Source: Spirogloea muscicola (lineage: Eukaryota > Streptophyta > Zygnematophyceae > Spirogloeales > Spirogloeaceae). From it: 46,385 nucleotides of DNA. This document shows positions 24,592-34,462 of this stretch, piece after piece; position 1 is the first letter of the stretch, and the number at the start of each line of letters is the position of its first letter. The notes beneath the pieces were generated by a model. That model ran no database searches, had not been told where the DNA came from, and saw only the letters and a list, made by a program, of their open reading frames with translations. The position numbers and the translations under genes were made by a program. The stretch is from positions 709,184 through 755,568 of the forward strand of contig WELB01000025.1 of the NCBI GenBank assembly GCA_009602725.1. The letters are read 5' to 3'.

Positions 24592-27331
24592 CGCCGGCGG
24601 TGGCCGGCGGGGCCAGGCTGCGTCGGCCGCCGGCGACGACTGGCGGGACTGGTGGGAGCGGCTGGCCTGCTGCAAGGAGTGGGGCGGCTATGCTTTGCTC
24701 TGGCTCTGGCCCGCCACCGCGCATCTCCAGGGCCATGGCGAGGACGGCGGTGGCAGGGGGAGCCCGCGGCGGGCTGACGGCAGCGACGACTGTGGCAATG
24801 ACTGCGGCGCTGCGGACCGCCGGCGGGCACAACGGACGCTGGCCGGCGGCGTCGGCAGCGGCGGTGGTTTGGAGGAGAAGGGCGAGCGCTCGCGACGCAA
24901 GGCGCAGGAGCGGCAGCGCGCCAAGGCGGAGCGCGAGGAGCTGGAGGCTGAGGAGGCGCGGCAGCGAGCGGAGGTGGCGCGTCTTGTGGAGGAGCGGCGG
25001 CAGGAGCTGGAGGCGGAGCGGAAGCGCAGCCTCGAGGCCGAGCGGCAGGAGCGCAGCCAGGAGCAGGAGCACGAGCAGGAGCAGCGCAAGCGGGAGCTGG
25101 CGCATGAGCTCGAGCAGGAGCTGGAGGGGAGGAGGGAGAGGGAGAGGGAGAGGGAGAGGGAGAGGGAGCGGGAGCGGGAGCAGGAGAGGGAGAGGGAGAG
25201 GGAGAGGGAGAGGGAGAAGGTGAGGGAGGGGGAGACTGGGAGGCCGAGAGTGGCGGAGAGGCCTGCAGCAGCGGCCGCCAAGGTGGCCGCCAACACTGGC
25301 GTGCCACATGGGCCTCCAGTTGCCGGTGGCGCAGGGCGGAGGAGAGACAGAGGTTCCCGAAGAAGCGAGGCACGGCAGGACAACCGGGTCCCCGAGCAGG
25401 GCCTCGCTGCCGGCGGGCGAGCAGCGCCGCCGGCTGTCCGCTCGAATGCCCACGTGGCGGCTGCCGTCAGCGCCAAGGGGCCCCCTCCGGTGCGGCTGAG
25501 TGGCGTGAAGGCCACGGCTGCATCAGGGGCCAAGAGCCCGAGCACAGCCGGCGGCGGTCGACTTTGGGGCCGCAGGTTGCCACTATTGTCCGAGCACGGC
25601 GGCGCGCCGGCGGCTCGGCGGCCGGAAACGGCGGCGCCCGTTGGGGCTGGCCATGCGGCGGCGCAGCAGTCGCCCGGGCCAGTGCCTCGCTCGCCGCCAC
25701 ACCGGCAGCCTGTGCTGCCGCCAACGCCGGAGACGCCAGCAGTGAGCGCTGCGGCGCAGCCGCTGCCACAGGCGCCTCCCCACCCTGCCACCACGAGCAA
25801 GCCGTGGCACCGACTCTTCTCCGTGGTAGCCAGCTCCGCGCCGGCACCAACGGACCCAGTGCTCCCGACGCCGCCACCCAAGCGTGGGCCGCCGCACCTG
25901 CAGCAGGTGTGGCCGGCTCCACTGCTGCCGCCGCCGCCGTCTCAGGAGCTGAAGGTGTCCAGCGGCAGCGGCGATGGCGAGCTCGGTGTGCCCTCCTCGT
26001 CGCCCTTCTTCTTCGGTCCTGCCGCGACGCTCTTCTCGCCGCTCGTCACGTGCGCCCTGGACGTTCCGAGCTTGCGCAGCGAGCAGCCGCCGCCGGCTGC
26101 CAGCTTGGACCAGCCCCCAGATTTCGACCGCCTGCCGCACGACTTGCTCGGGGACGACTGGATGCTTGTCAGTACGACGACGCCTTCCCTGGGACCGCCA
26201 AAGAGCCCGGGTGCCGCGATGGCTGCCGACAGCGACAGGGGCGGCTGCAGCAGCGACGAGGGGTGGCAGCTGTGGGGTCCTCCGACGCCGCAGCTGGCAC
26301 CGCCACTGGCGGCCTTCCGGCCTGCCATTGGCAGCGGCGGCAACAGCAGCACGCTCTCACACACCGCCGCGCCCTTCACACCTACAGCTGCCATTGCCAC
26401 CGCAGCCAGCGGCACTGTGCCAGCGGCAGTATACACTGCTGAGCCTGGTGGCCTCCTTCGGCAGCTGTCCTACCAGGCGCAGCCCTTCATGCCTGCCTCC
26501 TCTGCCGCTGCCGCAGTCACCACCCCCTTTCCACTTCCTGAGGGCATCGCCAGCCCCGCATACCTTCATGGGCGCCAACCTTCGCTTCTGCCGCAGCAAT
26601 TTCCGGAGGATGAGGCCGCAGCAAGGCTCCCCACGTCTCTCTATCCCCTCATCACCAGAGACGAGGAGTTGTCTGGCAGCGATGACAAGTGCTGCTTTAG
26701 CGGCTCGCCTGGCGCTGGGGCGCTGGCTAGCGAGGGGGGTGATGGGCGGCACGAGCCAGTCATTGTTGCGCACGACGAGGAGGCGCATTACCTGCCGGCG
26801 GAGTTTGTGGACTGCATCACCAAGGAGGTGATGGTTGACCCAGTCATCACCGCTGATGGCCACTCGTACGAACGGTCCGCCATTCAAGTATGGTTGAGGT
26901 GAGGGCGCCTCGCATACTCAACTCTCCCATAAGTCACAGCGTCGATGCACTGGCAACTTGATGCTCTAGTCGCCCTCTTTGTGCCATGAGACTTCTGATC
27001 TCTCAACCTCGCTGCTCCCTCTTGAGACCGCGTCAGGCACCACGACACGAGCCCGATGACAGGCGAGGTGCTGCCGGCGCCACCACCAGGAGCCGGCCTG
27101 GGCGTTGACAAGACGCTGCGGCCAAATCACATTCTACGAAGCCAAATACTGGAGTACCGCGAGCGCCTGGTGCGCGGGTCAGTTGTTGCAGTTTGTGCCC
27201 AACTGGAGCTGCTTGATGATGCGGACTACCTTGTATACATGCAAGCATCCCCTGCTTATGGCCGCCCAGGATTTGGGTGGCATGCACTTGCAAGCAGTGC
27301 TGCTGCTTGCTTGCGATCAAGTGGGTGCTGA
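24592..27331 (+). CDS. U-box E3 ubiquitin ligase, 5' end missing in the gap
   Basis: U-box proteins act as E3 ligases that pass ubiquitin from E2 enzymes to substrates. Two exons are visible: one open from the gap to 26898, and one at 27037-27331, joined in phase through AG/G (Arg). The U-box spans the junction: PAEFVDCITKEVMVDPVITA then DGHSYERSAIQVWLR in exon 1 and HHDTSPMTGEVLP...TLRPNHILRSQI in exon 2, which matches the family core. N-terminal to it lie a tryptophan-rich stretch (DDWRDWWERLACCKEWGGY, near 24640-24690) and a long Glu/Arg coiled coil (about 24870-25225). A long Pro/Ala/Ser-rich low-complexity region follows. The frame upstream of 24695 stays open to the gap edge, so the start codon is not in view. 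No kinase or ARM repeats are visible after the U-box; the protein ends about 50 residues beyond it. Confidence 0.85.
25125..25222 (+). repeat. (GAGAGG)n-type microsatellite in coding sequence
   Basis: A nearly pure run of gagagg/gagcgg hexanucleotides encodes an alternating Glu-Arg tract in the coiled-coil part of the U-box protein. Because the unit is six bases, length changes keep the reading frame. Confidence 0.85.
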
Positions 27332-27897
27332 TTTAGGACGATCCTATGCTGTTGCAGTTTTGACCTGAATTCTACTTGTGGTGCTTAAGTTATGGGCTGC
27401 TGACACTCTGCAATCCATCGCTTGATCGCAGGTTGGCAGTCTCCCACGATCCTGCTCCACTTTCTGCAGCTCTCCCGGCCCGCCTCTTGCTGGACGATAG
27501 CTTGTGAACTTCCAGGTCGGGCAGCTTGTAGTAAGTCATGCTAGATTCCACAGCTTTTGGCGCTCCTTGGCCCACGCTGAGAAGCTGCACAAGGGCGGCC
27601 TCACTTCCAAGCCTGTGCTTGAGGAGCCACCCTAGGGTGGCCCAATTCTGGCCGGCGATTGAGTGCTGCCTGCATGCAGCTACTCTGTGTTCTCCAACGT
27701 GACACTAGAAGCTGCGGTGCAGTCCCCCGGTTCTTAGTTTGCCACCGTGTCCGCATTTGCTTTGCTGGAGCCGCTTTTCCGGCTCCTGCTTCCGAGTTGA
27801 TTGACTTGGCAGGACTGCTGGCAAGCAGTCAGGAAGGAGGGCAAAAGAGGCCCAGCTAATCAGGTCCGATATAATCAGAGTAGGTCGCAACATGCGT
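27332..27897. other. Tail-to-tail spacer between the U-box and zinc-finger genes
   Basis: It contains the presumed 3' UTRs of two convergent genes. A 66-codon plus frame (27659-27859) and a 66-codon minus frame (27390-27590) show no family resemblance. No LINE tail is clear. Confidence 0.5.
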
Positions 27898-29178
27898 TCA
27901 TAAGATGGCCATTGTAGTCCTGCCCTTGCGCTTCTTCGGCATGGCCAAAGGCACGCCACTTCCATTTGCACCGGTGCCTGCCTGGGAGCCAACGGCCTGA
28001 GCCAGCCGCTTGTGCTTGCTGCCGCTGAGGTGGTCCTTAAAGACCTTGGCTGAGAATGCCTTGACCGAACACGTGGAGCAGAAGTATCTGCACTCAACAC
28101 AACAAGCAGCGCGAGCCCTGTGCGCTGCGTGAGCTCGGTGGTGCTGATGAGGGCGCCATTTCAGCGGCCCTGAGCATGCTCTTCCTCTTCATGGCCACTA
28201 AGAGCATGAATACTTCTGATTGCAGCGGGCTGCTAGGCAGCCTGTGGCATCATGGCCAGCTAAGGTGCGGCGGTTGGGCAAGCAGGTGGGGGCTGCAGAC
28301 TTGGGCTTTTGCTTGGCAGTCGCAGCAGGGCGCTCTTTGACGACGGCCTCCTGAGCAAACGGCAGCAGCTTCTTCCTCTTTGCCTCGGGCGGGCCAGCCG
28401 AGAGCTCCTCCTGCTGCTCATCGTCCTCCTCATCGTCCTCCTCCGCTGCATCCTGCGCCCGCAAAAGGACCTCGGCTGCTGAGCCGCGCAGAAGAGAAGG
28501 ACAGGCCAATCTGGCACTGCAGGCCGTGTAAGTGCCACTAAGCACCGCAGGGGATGTCCAAGATAAGCGCAGCGCCGGCTTTGTAGCGCCCACCTCAGGG
28601 TCCGAGAAGGACTCCACGTGCGTTACCTGCACGCCGCGCGGGTGTGCTCCACCTGCAGCACCGGCAGCGGCCCCGACGACCACCACCGATCACAAGGCTG
28701 CGCTTTTGGGTACTGGGCGCCCAGAGCAGACTCAGACGGCAGCGAGGTAGCCCCATCGGAAAGTGCCGCGGCAGGGGGCGCACAACGTAGGAGCCAGCGC
28801 TTGGGCGCGTTGGCGGGAGGCTGCCACACAGCCCGGAGTCACGAGGCGGGGCGACCACCGCTGCTTTGACGCGGCCCGAGGCCAGGGCCTCGCAACGAGG
28901 GCTGGCATTGTCTACCACGTCGCCTGCAGGGTCGAGGAGATGGAGGAGGAAGGCGCGGGCCGGGTGCCTGTGATGGAGGTCTTGGCGCTGTGCACGGCGA
29001 GCTCGACGAGGTCCGGGTCCAGCGGCGCGCCGCCCGAAAGCTTGCGCCGCAGGAACTTGGCCAGCGCCGTGGCCTTGTTCGTCAGCAGCGGCCCGCCGGG
29101 GTGCGCCAGCCGCGGCGCCGCCGCCGCCGCCGCCGCANCGAGCTCCGCGAGCGACGCCGCCGGCCGCGGCGGCGCCAT
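27898..29178 (-). CDS. Small protein with a U1/JAZ-type C2H2 zinc finger
   Basis: The likely start at 29178 reads MAPPRPAASLAEL, then an alanine run (interrupted by one N) and NKATALAKFLRRKLSGGAPL, with DPDLVELAVHSAKTSITG following. Later exons include VTHVESFSDPE (near 28610), an acidic stretch DAAEEDDEEDDEQQEEL with a basic KRKK signal (about 28460-28370), and a final exon after an AG at about 28090. That exon encodes YFCSTCSVKAFSAKVFKDHL then SGSKHKRLAQA, a C-x2-C-x12-H-x5-H finger of the double-stranded-RNA-binding/U1 type. It ends with a basic tail MPKKRKGRTTMAIL-stop. A nuclear or nucleolar RNA-binding role is inferred from the finger type and basic tail. Intron junctions in the middle are approximate. 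I do not recognise an orthologue. Confidence 0.68.
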
Positions 29179-29203
29179 GGCGGCCCCCCCCAGCCCCGGC
29201 CCG

Positions 29204-29213
29204 AACCCTAACC
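29204..29213 (-). promoter_or_regulatory. Telo-box-like motif upstream of the zinc-finger gene
   Basis: The plus strand reads aaccctaacc, 26-35 bases before the ATG at 29178. In land plants the motif AAACCCTAA near the start of genes for translation and cell growth is known as the telo-box. Its function here is inferred. Confidence 0.4.
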
Positions 29214-29334
29214 TTAGCTCTGAGCAAGGGCTTCCAACCTCCGGACCCTAGCCCTGACGCGCCAACAACCCACCTTCCCGTACCAACCCCCGCGCCTAAA
29301 GCGTGCACCTCGACAAGTGAGCAAGCGCGGTCAG

Positions 29335-29393
29335 ATTAACTGGTCGCTAGGAGAGGCCAGCCCAAAGTAATGGACAAGGTCTGAGGGAGCCGA
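29335..29393 (-). mobile_element. LINE 3' tail (hairpin end)
   Basis: The minus strand reads cagaccttgtccattacttt then gggctggcctctcctagcga then ccagttaatctgac, close to the tails at 8215 and 37365. It lies back-to-back with the plus-strand LINE remnant that begins about 30 bases further on. Confidence 0.78.
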
Positions 29394-29424
29394 CAAGTGA
29401 ACAGTGTGCCCCGTGGCAGCTCAA

Positions 29425-29665
29425 ACCATCCGTGCACTCTCGTCCCACGCCTTGCACCTGCGTGCCGGCCGTGCTCTAGCTGCAGCCTCTGGCTTTCGTC
29501 AAGGGGACTGCTTTCCGGCGGCTAGTCTTCCTGACTTGCGGCTGCAAAGTAGAGGTTACTAAGTGATTATCCTACATGGTACTTGCTTCTTCATGTGTTT
29601 CAGCGCTTTTCGGTCCCTTCAGACCTTCCATTTTTTCGGGCTGGGTTCTCAGCAGCAACAACCCA
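29425..29665 (+). mobile_element. 5'-truncated LINE: ORF C-terminus plus tail
   Basis: The plus frame reads ALHLRAGRALAAASGFRQGD then SLPDLRLQSRGY and stops at 29560-29562 (TAA). It is nearly identical to the C-terminus of the 41.7 kb copy (ALHLRAGRALAAASGSGQGT ... SLSDLRLLSRGY). After about 55 bases of 3' UTR comes cccttcagaccttccatttt then ttcgggctgggttctcagca. The hairpin has lost some pairing. Confidence 0.8.
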
Positions 29666-30316
29666 TTACTTTTGTACACAAACAACAGGGCATCGAAGAC
29701 GACGCCGCCCAGACGCGGGCTGGGCTGCCTGTTCGTAATATTACGTGGCTGAAAGAAGGCACATCATTCTCCCGATCAGCTCATCTCGCGCACGTCTACT
29801 AAGGCGGTTAGATCGTCTTAGTGTAAACGAGTGATGATGCTAGAATTGGCAAAGAAATCTGGGGCGTCCTGATTTGCAGTGTCCCTCCTTCCCATCGCCT
29901 GGCCTATCGCGATTTGTGCCCGTAGTGTGCCCTCGGGCAACTGTACAAGCCCCTATGTGCTGCAACAAGCCCCTCTTATGACTCAAGGACAGTGGAGCGG
30001 AGGCTGTCTGCAGACTGCATCTGGGCCACCGTTAGCCGCCACGGCCAGGCATGAAATGAAATACCTCAGGACACGTTGGCTACTCACACGCTTTGCCATG
30101 CCTTTGCCTCCAAGCTCAGCGTTCGCCTTCTGCAACAGTGACGTGGCTTGTTACAATGAGCTTGCGTTGCATCAAGACCCCTTGCTGCCATCGCTGCATG
30201 ACCCCAGACGAACTTCTACGACCCCTGTAAGGAGACCGCTGTTGCTGTCGCAGCTGTCAATGCAACCCAAGTCTAGGCTTTTAGGCAGGGCCGCCACTCA
30301 CCTGTAGGTAGGAAGG

Positions 30317-30364
30317 GAGGGCCTTCTCCGCCCTCGTGCTGAGGGCCTTCTCCGCCCGCGTGCT
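30317..30364. repeat. 24-bp tandem duplication
   Basis: gagggccttctccgccctcg with tgct (30317-30340) is repeated at 30341-30364 with one mismatch. No gene overlaps it convincingly. Confidence 0.75.
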
Positions 30365-30620
30365 CTGCATCTGGAATCCTACTGCCGTTGCAAACTCTGC
30401 TGCAAGTCAATCTGCTCCCTACAGTGCTGTGGCTCGGTTCCAAGCGTGCAGCGGTTGGACCCTCGCAGCGCTAAGCCTCTGAAGTGAGCCGCTAAGTCAT
30501 GAGTTGGCCATACGCGGGCAGTACCACACAGGGTGTTATCGATGCCACTCTTGCCTATCTGGGCGGCAACCTTCAAGTGAGGTGCATACCGCCTATGTCA
30601 TGGCGGATTGCGAGGCCCCA

Positions 30621-30663
30621 CCCTTCACCCAGAAGCCCTGGTCGCCCAGGTCTGGGTGAAGGG
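30621..30663. repeat. Perfect 12-bp inverted repeat
   Basis: cccttcacccag (30621-30632) and ctgggtgaaggg (30652-30663) are exact reverse complements around a 19-base loop. It could form a stable hairpin. It does not match the LINE tail hairpin. Confidence 0.75.
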
Positions 30664-31827
30664 ACTTGGCTGGGTCTGGACGCGATAAGACTACTGTGAA
30701 GGAGCTTACCAATGCTGTTTGGTTAGGTATTGCCACAGTGTAGCTACTCGACGAGACTTACTTGTCGGGCAGCAGGACTTCACAAGAGCAGGGCTGCCTT
30801 CTAGGCGCTTCTGTTCCTATGAGGACGCAGTGTGGGACAGGCGGCCAACACCCTGTCAGGCGATTGGGCAGGGGCTTATCAGTTTTCAGAGTAATCAATT
30901 GTCAGAGGCTTGGGTTGTTTGTAGTCGGAATTAGGGAACAATTAAGACTCGCGACTGAAGCCCTAGTCGCGGCTTTTAGCTCACTTCTCTCATTGTACGC
31001 GCATGCGCCACCCCTACTGGTCTTGCATTGAGTTCCAGTGGAAGCATTCTTCCCGCACAGCATGGCCCGTGGGCGTCTGGCAAAATGTCAATGTACATCT
31101 TGAATTACAGCCCTTTCGCTTACCAAATATTGGTAAGAAAGTGATTGTATAAGCAGGACGAGCTTCGAGCCTACGGCCTAGAACAACTGATGCCAATCAC
31201 GTGGCTCGTCTATCGTCCTCTGCATGCGTGTCAGTGTAGCCCAGTATCTCTGTTGCAGAGTGCAGGAAGGCTTGACAAGAAATTGCAAGCAACTAAGCTG
31301 CAAGCAAGGCCTCTTGCAACGCATGTCAGGGCTTGATGCACACAACACTCGTGCCTTGAGGATTTTGGCGGAATGAAAAGCCAATGGCCCACATCTCTTT
31401 ATGTAAGCCTGTAGATGCTTATCGACGGTAAGTTGAGCCACAACAGCAAAGGTAAGTATTGAGACAATGCAAGGAGCATGTTGTGAAAGGGTCTCCAAGC
31501 TTTTTCTGCAAATTGACCATGTCTGAAGCTGATCAACCTCAATGAGGGCGACTACATGACCATTCAGAACAAGTGTCTCTTTGCTGCTTATTCACGTAGT
31601 TTTGTGAATTGCTAAAGCGTATCTATGCGTTCATCCGTCAGAAAGAGTGCATGAATTTGCAAGCGCATATACAAGACCAGCAACAATTATTTTGCTGGAA
31701 TCTATACCCATGCCTCTCGTGTCAGGTGCCTTTAAAAGAGAGCTGTCAGCTGTAGGGTCTAGCTTGGGGGTGCTCCAGAGGGTGGAAAATTAGCAGCGTA
31801 GTCAAATGGAGGATGCATCTGTCAAGC

Positions 31828-32608
31828 TTAATTAGGTGGATAAGCGGGGCCGTAAGCAGGCTGAGGAGGAGGTGGATATGCTGCTGCTGGAGGATATGCA
31901 AATGGTGCCTTTGGGTACATGTCTGGGTTTTGAGCAGCCAACACAGCAGCAACTTGTGCGTCCTTCTCCCTGGCCCTTCTTAGCGCACATCTCCGCAAGA
32001 AAATGATTGTGATGATTGCAGCAAGACAACCAACGGCCACGATAACCCAAATGATGATTCTGGTTGTGCAACCAGAGCAACTACTGCTGCTGGGAGTATC
32101 TTCAGTGTAGTCGTAGTGCTCCACAAATGCCATACTGTCATCCTGAAGCTCTGCCGTAGAGAAAGCTTGGCTTCCAGCCTCTGCTTGTATCTCTTCTCCC
32201 AGCAACCGACGTGCATGTGAATGCGCAGCCCCTGCATTCATTGCATATGCAATTCGAACCAATGAGCGGAGCCTTTCGTAAGCAACAGTGACAAAGATGT
32301 GCAGACAATAACATCCCCACAATGTGATGTGCAGCATCAGGCCGTGGCCATCAGCCCATCAGCTTCGCATATAATGCAACCTGACTGGCGTCTACCTTGA
32401 AGCTGACACGGGAGTGAATGGTGACTACAGTACTCCGATGGCACGCCGCCAAAAGCACTGCAGACTGGAGACCTCGGCGCCGACTAGGCTCACGCAGAAA
32501 GTAATGGTGCAAGGCCGCGGAGAACGCACCTGCTGCGACGGCGTGGGCGGTGGCGAACGAGCAGAGGACGGCTGCGAGCACCAGCGGGGCGACGCAAGGG
32601 CGAGCCAT
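31828..32608 (-). CDS. Single-pass (type I) membrane protein with a Pro/Tyr-rich tail
   Basis: Two exons, 32608-32530 and 32231-31828, join in phase 1 to give 160 aa. Residues 1 to about 26 form a signal peptide (MARPCVAPLVLAAVLCSFAT...). A short lumenal or extracellular part follows, with HARRLLGEEIQ and several acidic and serine residues, ending in CSGC just before the membrane. Residues 85-105 form one hydrophobic helix (RIIIWVIVAVGCLAAIITII). It is followed by a basic stop-transfer stretch (RRCALRRAREK) and a cytosolic tail of Tyr/Pro/Ala repeats (YPPAAAYPPPPQPAYGPAY). Such tails resemble WW- or SH3-binding tails of membrane adaptors. No family name can be given. Longer open frames upstream of 32231 in the same frame are intronic, because the exon 1 join restores a proper signal peptide. 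Confidence 0.72.
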
Positions 32609-33561
32609 CTCGGGAAAGGAGCTCGATAACTAGCAAGCGGTGGGGAAGCCTGGCGATCAGTGAGAATGGGGGCAGCGGAGGTCGTACGCCGGGGTTGCGG
32701 CAGCGGTATATGGTCACTGGGAACGCGGCGGTGGGGTTATGGGCGATTGGCACTGGGGCTCGAGAAGGAGTGAGGAGCCAGGTCTCTACATATGCTCGAG
32801 GGCAGAGGGGCAGGTGTCAAGGCAAAGTCAAAGGGGGGGGGGCGCCCGGCCGGGCGAGATGGTCAAGCACCACATGGGGGCGTGCCGCCGGTCTGCTGTG
32901 TGCCGTCCGATGCGCATCCGGCGGCCGTTGTGCCCTCGGGGTTCGTGCCCGGGCGTCTTGCCGCGTTCTTCGCAGGGTTGCTCTTCCCGCCGCGGTCACG
33001 ACTCGGTCTCGGCGGATGGAATATCTCACTGCCGGTAGGCTCCTCACAGTCTGTCGCTCAGTTTATGGCAGGCTGCGCTTCATCGTGGCCTCCCTTTGTT
33101 ATTGGTAAGCGAGCTGGTCGTGGTGGCCACCTGGGCCCAATCCTGCCCAATCCTTTTGGGTTGACCTCCCTCAGCCGCAGGAAGACTTCTGCAGAAGAGG
33201 GCGATGCCTGTGGTTGGCCAGCCCAGATGACAAGATTGAACGAGAAGATTGCGGCTGCCGAAACAAACAAATAAACAGCGCAGGTCAGGATAACCAGTCT
33301 CCGGGTAGCGGGTCCCCTGTCTATAGCCAGATCCCGGCCCCTTTGGAAGAGCTCACTTCATCCAATCCCAGCCCACAGAAGAGTGCACAAGGACCAAAGT
33401 AGTAGGAAAGTGGAGTAGATTGCGGGCTTCGTGAATGCCAGGGTCAGCTGAGGTCGATGGAAGGTACCTTGCAAGGCCTCGTGGTGCGGCTCGCTGGCGG
33501 CTTCAGCCGTCCCGAGGAGCGTCCGGCCGACTTGCGTATTATTTGGCACCTTGCTGCCCTA

Positions 33562-33608
33562 TCAGCCCTTGTTCATTCCTTTGGGCCAACCTCTCATAGC
33601 CGCTGTCC
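33562..33608 (+). mobile_element. LINE 3' tail
   Basis: It reads cccttgttcattcctttggg then ccaacctctcatagccgc, the family pattern with changes in the hairpin arm. Confidence 0.6.
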
Positions 33609-33867
33609 TACGCTTAAAGATAGACTGCTGCTAGCGTCAGTAGGCTTTGAATGAAGTATGAACGAATCAACGTTTCGCTGCCATGGGGGCTCTTAAGCAC
33701 TTCATGAGTAGTAGCCGTCCACTTATGGGCAGGCCGCACCTTGGCTGCTGCGTTCAGGTTCTGACAGGGCACGCTTCTTCGCTCTCTACTTTTTGCGATC
33801 TGCATTCACTGAATAATATTACTGAGCGCCCATTCGCAGAAGTAATGGAGTAGTTGCATGTTTTGCA

Positions 33868-33932
33868 CCTTCCGGCCCTTTCAAACCTTGTCAAATCCAT
33901 TGGGCTGGCCTCTCACAGCCATTGCCGTACAT
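33868..33932 (+). mobile_element. LINE 3' tail (hairpin end)
   Basis: It reads ccttccggccctttcaaacc then ttgtcaaatccattgggctg then gcctctcacagccattgcc. The GGCTGGCCTCTCACAGCC hairpin is intact. A minus-strand tail follows immediately, so two insertions face each other. Confidence 0.75.
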
Positions 33933-33954
33933 TGGGAGAGCTATTTCTTCCTTT

Positions 33955-34022
33955 TCTTTCTGTGAGAGACCAGCCCACAGAAACAGCTCTTTATTTTCTG
34001 AGTGGCCACTTACAGCCATCGC
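33955..34022 (-). mobile_element. LINE 3' tail, facing the previous copy
   Basis: On the minus strand it reads ctgtttctgtgggctggtct then ctcacagaaag, a decayed GGGCTGG...CAC hairpin, preceded by ggctgtaagtggccactcag. It lies tail-to-tail with the plus-strand copy ending near 33932. Confidence 0.5.
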
Positions 34023-34462
34023 CCTCATGATACCGTTGTTATATCCCTGTATCTGTGCTGTATCCACCATCATCATTTAGCAAGTTGTTGAGAGGCTCTG
34101 CAGCATGCACAGCAGGCATCACAAACACGCTGGTCTTATTTGCTGAAGCCTGGAAGCAGATCCAACTCAAACTTTAGTATGCGCTCTATCACATTAACGC
34201 TATTTCATTCCTTCCTACACTAGTAGTAATAATGAATTCATGGATATCCCATAGTCGATCACAGTGGCTGCAAAGAGCACACCTGCTTACTAATGAGATA
34301 GCTCGAGGCAGTTTGCCTTTCGCATGACTGCATGATGTGTAATGATCCAGTGTAGCTATTGCAGCTACGGCAATGGCTTACGGCCGTGCTTCAATTAGTT
34401 GAGCACGGTTGTTATGTAACATTGCTTTGACATAGTTGGTCAATTTCAGTGATCACAAGACA

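Larger units (their letters stand above)
29666..31827. other. Gene-poor stretch with short repeats
   Basis: No protein family is recognised in either strand. Short open frames up to 142 codons (plus, 29879-30307) lack conserved motifs. Two small structures are listed separately: a 24-bp tandem duplication and a perfect 12-bp inverted repeat. The last few hundred bases should include the 3' UTR of the membrane-protein gene. Confidence 0.5.
32609..34462. other. Gene-poor stretch with GC-rich patch and LINE tails
   Basis: The 32610-33050 part is GC-rich and has open frames on both strands without recognisable motifs. It probably contains the promoter of the membrane-protein gene and possibly an unseen exon. 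From 33130 on there are several LINE tails (three listed; weaker candidates at 33140-33180 plus and 33215-33245 minus). An imperfect hairpin (ccgtgctt ... gagcacgg) lies at 34384-34408. No gene is recognised. Confidence 0.45.

Noticed and set aside
23186-25453. Very long open frames (600-750 codons) on both strands across the N block
   Set aside because: They stay open only because N is translated as X; about 890 bases are unknown. They are not evidence of genes.
31832-32337. Longer 169-codon frame starting MLHITLWGCYC as the start of the membrane protein
   Set aside because: The segment before 32231 is intronic: joining 32530 to 32231 in phase gives a standard signal peptide directly followed by the mature part.
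33140-33245. Additional LINE tails at 33140-33180 (+) and 33215-33245 (-)
   Set aside because: There is some similarity (caatccttttgggttgacct and gtcatctgggctggcc), but it is too short and diverged to list as features without an alignment.
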